Below, one piece after another: positions 41,402-51,569 of a stretch of DNA of 64,000 nucleotides (its first letter is position 1; each line of letters opens with the position of its first letter). A program made the translations under genes and the position numbers. The notes beneath the pieces were generated by a model. That model did no database searches. It saw nothing but the letters and a program-made list of their open reading frames with translations, and was not told the DNA's origin. Source of the stretch: Peronospora farinosa (Eukaryota > Oomycota > Peronosporomycetes > Peronosporales > Peronosporaceae); the NCBI GenBank assembly GCA_947646735.1, contig CANTFK010000420.1, forward strand, positions 31,534 to 95,533, read 5' to 3'.

Positions 41402-44035
41402 TCATGTTTGCAGCTCGATGGGATGCCAAGGTAGCGAGTGATAGCTGTAGTGTTGTAGTTGAGTATGACTTGTCCATGCGATCGCTTCTCTGAGTCCGTC
41501 CGGATGTAATGGTATGTCCACTAGTTTGATTTCATACAGGAGAAGTTTAGAACCTGCTCCGTAGTCACAAATAGCGCTCAAAACTATGTTTAGATCCTCC
41601 GAGTGGCGCAACTAGACCGTATTATCATCAGCATCCCCAGTCAGTCTAAGTGCTGATGCTGCTGCTTCAGTAAATACTAAATTTCAAAATGAGCCTCACA
41701 CCGATCCAGCTTTAATTAAAACGGTTCTAATGCGAGGATGAATAGGTAAGAGGCACATGGATATCCTTGATGGATTCTCCTCGCATGGTATCCGGAAAAC
41801 CGTGACGCCCAAGTGCCTTCACCAGAAAGTCTCGATCAAGGTTGTCATAAGCATTGGCAAAATCCAGCAGTATGGCCAACGTGTTGCGTGCTTCCGGTCT
41901 ATTTTCGCCATGTGTCGTGCCACAGCGTAGCAGTGTAAAGTAGTGAGGCTATTCCGTCCGCGACAAAGCCACATTTATTTGATTGATTAGTTTGTCTAAC
42001 ACCTATTATACAACCTTTGTGACGATTCGCATGATAATTAAATAATTCGAATTGAGGAGAGCCAATGTTTTGTGGTTGAGCGAGTTGCCTTTCCTCAATT
42101 TTCTTTAGACAAAAGATATTGGTCTCAATGAACGAATCCATAAATATGTGTTGCGCGCACCATTGGCAATAAAGTGCTGTAAGGAGTCACTTCATCAATA
42201 TAATTTCGCTTGCTGTTGTTACCCAGTCGATCTGGGCCACAAGCCATTCCAATTTTTCACGCCAGAATCGCCTGGGATACTATTTCCTTCGTAATCATCA
42301 TAGTGGCATTAAACATCTCTGTAGGCATCCCACTCGCCTGAGGCATCCATTCGATGATTTCGACCATGTGAGTCAGCCCCAGCGATGTCTTATTCATGAT
42401 GTGTTTCCAGGTTGCAGGCATTGTATTCGCGTTTTCCTGTGCTGTAGCCATCTTCACCGAAGTGTTGATATTGTATGGTCGGCGAATTCTGACGAGATTC
42501 TCTTGAAGAAGGTCTGTGTAGTTTCCTGGGACGCCACGCATCCGACTGAAAGAAAGGTACCGAATACGTTTTCGTTTTAAAGTCGCAATTTTGCGCGTAA
42601 AGGGTAACGGGGTGAGCCCGTTACATAATATTGACACTGATATGAAGTGTCAATAAAATATTATTATAACTAATAATATTTTGACAATATTATCTTTTCT
42701 TATAATATTGTTCCTAGATCTCTTTGAAGTTGGAGATGCTCTCTTATTGGTTGATATGGGCCATCATATCAACCAACGCGCTGACCAATGACCGATGGAC
42801 GCGCGCAATGAGTGGAGGGCAAGTTGGCAGCTTACATAGTTGTAGTTTAATACACTATAGTTAACATAGGTTATAACAGATTAGTTTTATTCAGATAGTT
42901 AACTATATTAAATATAGTTGTTCTTTTCCTCTACTTCTAAGCGTATCGTTTAGAAGTAAAGTTTCCTCTGCCTCTTGTGTAAGAGAGGTAATTGAGGCAC
43001 CTGCTCTCACTGTAATCAGTAAAGGTAGAATATAATGTAATCAGTATAGTCGGAGGGTGCCCCATTACATAACGTCGTTAGATTTGATCGTTATGAGATC
43101 GCAGGCGACGAAGTTCCGACTGTCCTCGCCGGGTGTATCCTGTAACTTTTGAAGTTGGTTAACTAGTAGTACCATCTTTGGAGCTTTTTCTCGACGAAAT
43201 GCGCTCGCTCTGGCGTGGCGAATGGTCCGTTTTACCCGGAAAATGCCACTCACGATTTTGACTACGGATGGTCCCATCGTTTTGACTTATCCACACTATC
43301 CAGCGAGTGTACCTCCATATCAGCAGCAAACGCCGCCAATGTACCAACGACAAAGTCGCGAGTTTGCTCACACGCATACGGCGGTGGGTATACTTAAGGC
43401 GGCTTTTAACTATAAATTGGGTGCTTCTGGTCTCGTTGTTCAAGCATAATATCTTTGTGCCATGACTGTAGGCCGTCCAGTGGCGCCGGAGTAGCAACTA
43501 CCACAGCCGTAGAGCATTCGTTTGATAATATCTGTCAATTCTGCTAGACGCAGTACCCTGAGTAGGTGTAGCTACATTTTGTGTACTATACAATGCCCTA
43601 AGTCCGTCAGGTTCTAAATGTGTGAGTTGCAGTGAAACATTAAGATTGAGCGTTTGCAACCACTTGGCAAGCTCTGGTGAACAATGATTGGTGGCTGCGG
43701 TGGTAAAGGAGAGGTCAGCTGAGTTAGCTGGGTGCAGTTATAAACACCACCGACTAATTGGCCGTCTGAAGCCACATATAGCACTTTGTTAAGCAGCGCA
43801 TAAAAGGCCTCTCTGTCCCGTCGCATTCTCGGTGCGTATATGCTAACAAGAACCACCTGTAAATCTGCCGTTTTCACCTTGATCGTCATCAAATTAGGCG
43901 TCCATCATCTTATAAATAAGGTTCTGGGTCTGAGATTTTGCATTGGGGATGCAGCAAAATTGCCACCCCCGCAGAGATAGACTCACCCCCTGACTAGTAC
44001 GATAAGTAGGCGCTCCATTATCGGTCCTTTAACCC
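41402..44035 (-). pseudogene. L1-like LINE relic: endonuclease and RT pieces
   Basis: Read leftwards. The endonuclease piece at 44000-43614 has SAGVAILLHP and VVLVSIYAPRMRRDREAF, then G-G-V-Y-N-C-T. Linker pieces lie at 43497-43065. After a solo LTR, 42600-42200 has LARKIGM-type sequence ending in A-C-G-P-D-R-L-G-N. An RT piece AILLDFANAYDNLDRDFL lies at 41900-41845, and an RT tail with GAGSKLLLYEIK at 41611-41402. Several frameshifts and deletions make it non-functional. The solo LTR splits codons cleanly (SNDV before it, RKIATL after it). Confidence 0.7.
42603..43069 (-). mobile_element. Solo LTR (family F) inserted in the LINE
   Basis: On the minus strand it starts TGTAATGGGGCACC at 43069 and ends CACCCCGTTACC at 42603. 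The flanks are taaag (left) and taacg (right), a 5-bp target duplication with one mismatch. It shares the caatgagtggagg/gcgcgtcc block with 31911-32355 in reverse. Confidence 0.75.
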
Positions 44036-44043
44036 CATCCTTG

Positions 44044-44292
44044 TCTTAGCTATATCAAACTACAAGCATATAGGTTTCTTGGCGCCCCCTATTCATTGTG
44101 CGCGTCAATCTTTCATTGGCCAGAGCGTTGGCTGGTATATTAGCCAGTAAGAAGGGCATTTCTAACTCTAAGGACATGCCATTACAACATTATCGTAAAA
44201 GATAATATTGTTGAATATTATTGGCTAAGATAATATTTGTGGATATAACTGGCAAAGATGATATTCGCATTGGCACTTAACCAATGTTATGT
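44044..44292 (+). mobile_element. Truncated family F LTR
   Basis: It matches 32080-32335 (tattcattgtgcgcgtc, tctaaggacatgccattacaacatt, cgcattggcacttaacca). The first part and the terminal ttaca are missing or mutated. Confidence 0.7.
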
Positions 44293-44686
44293 AGCGGGGG
44301 GAGGGGATTATATCGAAAAGTGTCTGACATGTGAAATTTCGATTAAAACGAGCTAAATTTATGGGAGCTACTGAAATGTACAAGCGCCAATAGAATCTCA
44401 AAAATAATTAGGAACCGTTCTTAATCATACCTAATTTTGCCTCTGACAAACTAGTGCTCACCGGCATTATTCACTTATTCGAGTCTAATGATTTGTTAAC
44501 CTTAAAACAAGGCTTTTTGGTACTGACCCACATGGAGCCGTCGCTGGAATGAGTTGTGGAGTACCACAAGGACGTGTATGCCTTATCCCTTTATCCCTCT
44601 TTACCTTACAATCAGCAAACTATTCCGTAACAGCTACACAATCTAGAAAACGATTGCATGATATTTGCCATTCGAGCTTTGTCAAA
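44293..44686 (+). other. Spacer with a possible LINE RT scrap
   Basis: At 44520-44610 the plus strand reads TDPHGAVAGMSCGVPQGRV, like the GVPQG motif of LINE reverse transcriptases. It is short and opposite to the LINE at 41402-44035. Nothing else was seen; the right end is the 3' flank of the PTEN-like gene. Confidence 0.35.
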
Positions 44687-47283
44687 CTACCGCGCCGTTT
44701 TGCTCTTGCAGTCTACCGTAATGTCTCCACTGACGATCAGCTGAGTAAATGCCAGGGGGTCGTGGTCCATGGCATCGATGAGCCCCGGAAATTTGGTATG
44801 TACAAGCTCGGTAAGCAACTGCTCAGCGTCTCCCATGTGTTTCTGCACCACATAGCGATGCAGCTGGCGACATAGTGTGCCTGGAGGCGAAGCCGTGAGC
44901 CCACAAGCGGCTGAGAGTGCTGGATCCGGGTCGGGATCTGCACCAGTGTGAGAACTTGCACCTCGTGTCTCGCGCATGTATGTCTGCAGCCGTGCAGCCT
45001 CCTGTAACTCGTCCGCCGAATAAATGTAAATACCTGTCTCAACCCCATTAACTTCTTCAAGAAGCAAAGCCCGCTCTCGCGCCGAAAGTGTATTCATCAG
45101 ATCAGCAACGGGTTCAGCTAGCACACATCGAGGCATAGCAGAAACTGAGGTCGATGATAATCGGTCTTCCTCGTTGTCGTTGTAGTCCGTGAACGACAGT
45201 GAACGCGAATCCGTCGCACGCTCGGCGGTTCCAGAATTTGTACTCGGTATGCTGTCACGATCTTCACAATTGCTCGAGCTTGAAGTAGCAGCTTCTGATA
45301 GTTCAGGCTGAAAGGTGTCCTCGCTATGTGGGAGGTGGAACGACAGTTCTGTGGCGTTAAGTTTCGCAGACGACACATTGCGTACAGTGCCATGCGCGGG
45401 CCTTGTGTCGCTCCAACGGCTTTCGTCATTGCTGAGGCAACAATTTCGCTCCGCTCCACGACTTTGCGTCTGGTGCACCTGCTGATATGACGCGCGAGTA
45501 ACAAAGGTATTGTTGTGTGGCACGGAAGGTCGTCGTGGAAACAAGCCATTTACGATGCCGTAAGCAGACTGAGAACCGATCACATTTATCCAAGCCACGA
45601 GATCCTGCTCAGATTCGGCGCCGAACAAGTATATGCGCTGGCCAGCACTTGGAGGGACCACTTTGAAAAAGTGGAGACACTTGTTTCGTGCGTTCACTTC
45701 ATGGGGTTCACAATTCTGTACAGTCACGCGCCGCAAATTCACGACGCCAAGAGGCGTAGCGTCCGAGATGCCGTGATAATACATCATTTTCCCCTCCCGC
45801 GCAACAAACCATCGTTTCTTCCAGTTCTTAACGAAGCCACCTTGCTTATACAACCAACCTTGCATGGTAGGTGTTAGTTCCTCGAGCCGCCAAGACGTCT
45901 GCGGTTGTCGCTCGTTACAAGCCTGGTAAGACGGCACTATCTTTTCGCATGGTTGTGGCGCTGGCGGTGGACGCACAGTCCTCGCTTGCTCCACTTTATC
46001 GGCACAGGTGTTGCTGATACTTTCTGGCTCCACCATGGACGATGATGACGACGATTTTGGGAATGGATTTCCATCCGGGTCCAACATTTCCACGTGACAA
46101 ACTACCTGAAAATTATTCGGGAATCGTCGATTGCCAGCAGCTTCATCCACTTCGACCTTCGGCAGTCGATACATGGTGCTCTGTTTGTCCCACAAACACA
46201 CATACGAGTTGATCGTCAGTTCAAGACACTACCTTGCTCCAGTAATACTACCAGCATACTAAATACTTACGTAGTTGTGGAAGAAATCAGTGTTGAATGT
46301 GAAATGAAACATCTTGACCATGTGTGTGCCCAAAATGTTTGTTGTGTTAGCGTGGAAGCATCTCACCACCACATCACCCTGCACCTCGACATTTACCTGA
46401 CAGTAATTCACCCATAAGTCAGTCAACTATACTACACAATCTATCTCTTTTTACCATCACATACCTCAAAGAGAATCGACCCTTGCGGGTCCGCCAAGTA
46501 CGTTTCAAATGTAGGTTTTTGCCACGAGCTGTTATACAACAAATGTGGTTGATAGTGTTGTGACGGAGCCGGTAAGACCTGTAAAAAGGGGGTGCATCCT
46601 CCGCTCGGTGAAGCTTCAAAATCCGGCACCCCATTGAGCATGATACTTCTAAGCAGCATCTTCTTGGCTGGTGACAAAGGTGGAATCTGTGCCGGCATGT
46701 AACCCAATCTTCTAAGAACTTTAATGAAGTAATAAATATACAAAGCTTGACTTGGAAATCGGACCCCCTGTCCTCTGGCGTTCCAGAAATCTCGAATACT
46801 CGAGTTTGCAAGCTCTCGAAGTTCTCGTTCTTTACGTAACTTAAAGACACTACCATAGTATCCTGTAAGTAACAAGTAACAAGAGCAAACAACACCTGTT
46901 CGACCTTTACCTGCCAAACAATGGACAACCACGACATGTTTGGGACTTTTAGCGACCCATTGGATCATATCGTTCATAATATCAAGTAATAGTTGCAAAG
47001 GGGGTGGATGATGATCTGGAAAACCACATTCACTCACACGTCCTTCAAACTTATTGTAGTCGTAATTCCGTTCACTTAAATTGTAAACACGATAAGCATT
47101 TGGATGTCGGGAATTAAGAAACGTAGAGACTTCGTTAATATCATTTCGATATGTTTTTTCAACACCTGAAGCTGGGTATCCCATGGCAATAAGTTTAGGT
47201 GTTATGTAAGTGAGATCAAGATCGAATCCGTCTTGCATGTAGCGCACGCGCGAGCCAGAAACAGCGGCTCGCAACGCCTTCAT
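44687..47283 (-). CDS. PTEN-type phosphatase with C-terminal PH domain, three exons
   Basis: The exons are 47283-46465, 46396-46271 and 46180-44687, all in phase 0; introns of 68 and 90 bp have GT...AG ends. The product is 812 residues. Residues 1-190 match the PTEN phosphatase (YMQDGFDLDLTYI, FPDHHPPP, P-loop HCLAGKGRTG at 121-130 with Cys122 and Arg128). Residues 190-355 are the PTEN C2 domain across exons 1-3. A Ser-rich linker follows, then a PH domain at about 421-518 (MQGWLYKQGGF, NWKKRWFV). The rest is Ser/acidic-rich with a helical end. PTEN removes the 3-phosphate of PI(3,4,5)P3 at membranes. Human PTEN has Lys where this P-loop has Leu123, so specificity may differ. The start matches the PTEN N-terminus; GTG 21 bp upstream is less likely. 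Confidence 0.88.
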
Positions 47284-48771
47284 GGATATATATTGCTTGT
47301 TCACTGGAAGTGTTGCTGAAAATTAATGAACCTACTTTTTGTTATGTGTTGGGGGTTTTCGATTAATAGACTGAGAATTTGTATGTACCGGTATGTGTAG
47401 AAACGTGTAAACCACTGAAGAAACTGGATATACTGTATTTATAGCTCATTGCTATAAATACAGTATATCCAGTTTCTTCGTTAGCCCGCGGTCGTTCGTA
47501 GTAATGTGCAGTTACCGCATTCAGCTGATTTCATTTAACATAAATCAAACCTTTTGCTTGAAACGACCATCATTCCCAGCTGTCCGCCGTTTCCAGTAAC
47601 CTCAAACCGTTGTCAATTATATTTGTTGATACAATTGATCTTCCAGCCACTTCCTTCATTTATCGCCCCATTCTGGCGATTTTCACTGCCCAGATACAAT
47701 TTTACTTTCACTATTTGCTCGAGAGCACTGTGTTGTCAGTATTCAGTAATTGCAAGAGATATAGAGGCTTCAGTGCACGGACGACAAGTTTATTCTCACA
47801 TTTCTCCACATTTATCGATCATGGAGTGATGGAATCGCTCTGCAATCCTTCCGAGTGATGCCAATTAGTTTTAGTCTAATAGTGTAAAGTATGAATTGAT
47901 ATAAAGGCAATGAAGCATCTTTAACGCACGATGATGGCCCTTGCAAGACGGCCGGAAGTTTATTAGAGATTGTTGCAGATCTCAGATGCATCCAACGCTT
48001 GAGTACTGACACAGAATTTACGGGTGCAGGGAGTGTGCACTTTTGGCACAGGGCACGGAATCAGCATGACAGTCGAGTTGGCAACACAAATTTATATGAG
48101 AGGGCGCGATGGTAGCGACTTTATCGACGAATATGCGCGTAGATTCGTCGATCACTCGATTTTGGTGTAGAAGCGAGTGACGCTCTTGCTGTACCTGGAC
48201 TTGGTACTTACGGTTGCGTCTATGTATTTGCAACGAAGACGAATTTGGATGCATATGTGTACGTCTTACCGTGTAAAACTGTATTGGTCGTATAACTTAT
48301 ATCAAGAGTACATGTATTGTACAGGAACCAACGCGTAAATTGTATATATCAAAGGGCAATCTTTAAAGAGAATTGCTTTCCATCCGAGTGCCATCAAGGC
48401 ATTCACTTCTTCATCATGGTGGTAAGATGACAAAAGAGTACAAACAAATAATTCGAAAAGAACTTTACTTTGAAGCATATCCACGCGCACACTCCATGAA
48501 TCACATGTACACACATTGGTTCCTAAACTAAGTGATTGAATGCAGCCTTGGCTATGAGGTCACAAATCAATTCAGTCAATGTTATCATTATCCCGTAATG
48601 TCGAGCTGGTTTATCACATTGTTAGAAACCACACACGTGTAGTTTATTTGACGTTCAAGATGTTGCAGCTCCAGCAACATGTTTCGGCAAGTACTGTCAT
48701 CGCCATTTTATTTATAATGCCCACTCACCCGCTCGTCACCTAATTCGTGAGGAAATCAGTAGTGTCGATGT
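47284..48771. other. Intergenic region between PTEN-like and C2 genes
   Basis: Apart from the hairpin at 47417-47479, only short frames without domains were seen. The right end is the 3' flank of the C2 gene. Confidence 0.4.
47417..47479. repeat. Perfect 29-bp inverted repeat, 5-nt loop, upstream of the PTEN-like gene
   Basis: The arms 47417-47445 and 47451-47479 are exact reverse complements (gaagaaactggatatactgt... and its partner); the loop is tcatt. It starts 134 bp upstream of the phosphatase ATG, in the promoter or 5' UTR. No other copy was seen in the window. Confidence 0.95.
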
Positions 48772-49518
48772 TTACTCGCAGGCAATTGCAGGACGGCAAT
48801 TATTCTGCCATAAACGGCGACGTGCGTAGCACACAGGCGACGACACGGACGCCCAAGGACCCGTGTAAGTACTGGCATAGACCCATCCATGGTCATCCCC
48901 CTTCTTGGTCGAATAGGCCCATCCAGCTGCTTCAAGTCCTTCTGGCACTTTTGGTGCCACATGATCAAAAGTATCCGATGATGTCTGCAAGTCAAAAGAA
49001 CTCCAATGACGACGTTCTTTGTTGTGTGAAGGTGTCCACTTGCCATCCACATAGTCCTCATTCTCCCAGACACACAATGTCTTCTGTCCATCCGTCTCTT
49101 CTGCATAACAAATGTCCAACTGGATCGTTGTCTTCTTGTCTGGCGACTTGGACGCTTCCTTTAATGCTTCCGGAACTACAAGTTCATATGTCCCGACAAC
49201 TGCTTCATTGGGTCGTCGTTCAAAGGTGGACAATGAAAGACGTAATTCTCCCATCAAATCGTCCATCTTGAAGCTGTCATTGTCCATTACTTGGACCACC
49301 AATTGACGCTCCGTTTTCTGCGACATGTGTGGCAATTCGAACTCGACCGTCTCGGCTGGCTGCCACACGGGATTAAGCGATCCGCTCACACATGAAGAGC
49401 AAAGATATTCATCACCTAACTGGAAAGTCACGAAAGGGTCACTCGCACTTCCTTGGACAAAAGTGTCGGCCACGGGTAAATTGCTGGCACGTAGCAGCGA
49501 TACGATTAATTGGGGCAT
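48772..49518 (-). CDS. C2 domain protein with dysferlin-like (DysF) C-terminus
   Basis: Single exon, ATG at 49518, 248 residues. Residues 1-115 form a C2 domain: LIVSLLRASNLPVADTF, SDPFVTFQLGD, NPVWQ, and the Asp-rich loop MDNDSFKMDD, which should bind calcium. Residues 145-235 resemble the peroxin/dysferlin DysF repeats: W-E-N near 150, KWTPSHNKERRHWSSFD, VPEGLEAAGWAYS, HGWVYASTYTGPW, and a final CYARRRLW. Such proteins act at membranes in a calcium-dependent way, for example in repair or peroxisome control. The DysF call rests on the spaced Trp and Arg pattern and is less sure than C2. Confidence 0.75.
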   Translation of the reverse strand: MPQLIVSLLRASNLPVADTFVQGSASDPFVTFQLGDEYLCSSCVSGSLNPVWQPAETVEFELPHMSQKTERQLVVQVMDNDSFKMDDLMGELRLSLSTFERRPNEAVVGTYELVVPEALKEASKSPDKKTTIQLDICYAEETDGQKTLCVWENEDYVDGKWTPSHNKERRHWSSFDLQTSSDTFDHVAPKVPEGLEAAGWAYSTKKGDDHGWVYASTYTGPWASVSSPVCYARRRLWQNNCRPAIACE

Positions 49519-50337
49519 TTTGTGAGCGTCTCGTATCGAGTGGATTACTGTGGCGTCATGGGTGCTGGCTACGTATCAGGTTCAGCCTCGGCACATAATC
49601 GAGACACGGCAGATAATTTAGTAACAATCGTCAATGGAATACTGGATTATTGACGGTATCTCAGTTACCGACTTTAGCTTAGTAAATACCGGTCTCTAGG
49701 AACTTTCCTCCCATTTTGAAGAACGTTTTCGCTACTCAGATCTGACTCCAACTTCACTGTCGAAGTTATTATCCACTGCCAAATGAACAGCGCCGACCTG
49801 AGCATTCTCCGGATATTCAAACGTATGCAGCCTCTCAATCCATTTTGGTCTTTTCGTCGACGGCTTTGTATGACTCTATCCCTTATAAATCAGACACGTC
49901 AAACTTTAGCTGCAGCTAGTCATAGAGGTGAAGGACGAAGCAGTAGAAGATAAACAAGTCGTCACTTGTTTTCTTCTTCTATTTGATCGTTATAATCATC
50001 TGATTCCATACAATTTGTACTTGTTTCTGTCAACTTTTATTGTTTGCACACGTCACAGCTACTAAAACACGCATGGAGATCCGCGAGCAAGACTTTTCTT
50101 TCAATGGTATCGTGTCTTTTCGCTGAGTGGGGGTAGATATCGTCATTCTGACGGCTTTTGTCTGTTGTACATCACTCTGTTGCTTCTTGGGTTGAATATT
50201 CGTAGATGACACTCGACAGCGGCCACTTATTGAGGTAGTAACAAAAGACGTGAGGACGGCGGACATTTTCAACATCATGGAAGGTGCTCTATTCGGCTAG
50301 GAATAAAGCTGCACGCTGCTTTATTCTGACGGACAAT
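49519..50337. other. Divergent intergenic region between C2 gene and membrane protein pair
   Basis: This should hold two promoters. An 82-codon minus-strand frame (50278-50030, MMLKMSAVLTSFVTTSISGR...) has no recognisable domain and is probably chance. No clear initiator could be assigned. Confidence 0.4.
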
Positions 50338-51219
50338 ATGGTGTTTTTGCACTATGTTTGTTCTTCAGCAGTAAGAGGTGAAGAAGAGGTTTTTGGGGAG
50401 GAAGTTGCGTCGTGGTGGAAGGATGCAGTCACAGAAGAATTCTCAAGGCAGGATATCGTGCTGTTGGCGTTGATCGCAATTTGTGCACTTCGACTGCTAT
50501 TTTTCGTGTGTCACGTGACTTGGAAAATGATGAGACTGATGATGCAATGGTATGATGAGAAGGAACATGATGAGGAGTCCGAGGTGGAGAATGCTGTTAT
50601 CAGCAGTGAAAACTTGAGAAAACAATTGGCGATTATCCGCTTCTGCCATCTACAGTTTTTACTGGTGGTTGAGAAGCTGCAGCGTGAGATTCGAGAAAGC
50701 AAGAACGATGACACACAGCAAATGTTGGCTTCATTGGTTGTGTCGCAGTATAAAGACAAAAAGAAGGTAACGCTTGCAGAAATTTTGGGCACATTGCAAA
50801 AGATTCAAGCGCTGGACAGCTGTTTCAAAGCGTGTAAGATGGAAGAGCATCTTGCAGATATTAAACAAGACGTAGAAGCTGACGAAGAACAACTTTCAGA
50901 AGCATGGGAGCGATTGCAGGATATCTATGCTTCATTTCTTCGAATTCAAACGAGAATCATCCGTCGGCAAACGCGTAGGAAGAAGCGACAATGGCGATTG
51001 CATCAACACGAACAGTTCCAGCAGGAAGAAACCGGACGTTGTCAACGTCGACTTTCAAGTAGCGAAGACCCTACCAATGAGGTGCTGCATGATCTTCAAG
51101 CGTTAACGAGGGAGCTACCTCAAGGTTTTACAGCTGACATGTTCACGTCACTAGGCAACGCCATCCACAATAAAGTGGCTTCTTCTCCCGTAAAAACGAA
51201 GGTAAAATCTGCGTTATAG
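50338..51219 (+). CDS. Unknown membrane/coiled-coil protein, short member of a tandem pair
   Basis: 293 residues from the ATG at 50338; an in-frame GTG at 50284 is less likely. Residues 30-38 are acidic with SWWKDAV. One membrane segment follows at about 45-65 (DIVLLALIAICALRLLFFVC). Then come a charged coiled region (LQREIRESKNDDT), the motif KKVTLAEILGTLQKIQAL, an Arg-rich stretch (RRQTRRKKRQWR) and a polar tail. The motif and layout match residues 180-340 of the next gene (KEMTFAEILTTVEEI), so they are paralogs; this one lacks the C-terminal membrane part. An upstream signal-peptide exon like that of its partner was not found but may exist. No known family was recognised. Confidence 0.7.
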   Translation: MVFLHYVCSSAVRGEEEVFGEEVASWWKDAVTEEFSRQDIVLLALIAICALRLLFFVCHVTWKMMRLMMQWYDEKEHDEESEVENAVISSENLRKQLAIIRFCHLQFLLVVEKLQREIRESKNDDTQQMLASLVVSQYKDKKKVTLAEILGTLQKIQALDSCFKACKMEEHLADIKQDVEADEEQLSEAWERLQDIYASFLRIQTRIIRRQTRRKKRQWRLHQHEQFQQEETGRCQRRLSSSEDPTNEVLHDLQALTRELPQGFTADMFTSLGNAIHNKVASSPVKTKVKSAL

Positions 51220-51569
51220 CTAGAGACTGAGATCTTATGATCATCCAGCATATTATCACGGCGTCAAAAAGACAACTTTGATCTCCAAGGTGTTCAAGGA
51301 CAGACAAGTAGTAGAAATTATTAGCAGTAGAACGTAGTAGGGATTCTGTAATATATCGGTCAAAATTTAAAAATCACAAAATCAGATCCGTTTCAAATCC
51401 CTATCTAAAAATACTGCTTCAAGTGAACTGGTCGAATAGCTCCCCCGTTTGAGTGCCTATAGTAAAACCAGGCGTGGCATATCATGGAAATTTTAGCGCG
51501 TTCCGAGAAACCGCCATTCGAATCATGGAATCGACTCGGCACTTCGTCTTGGAGCACGAGAGACACAAA

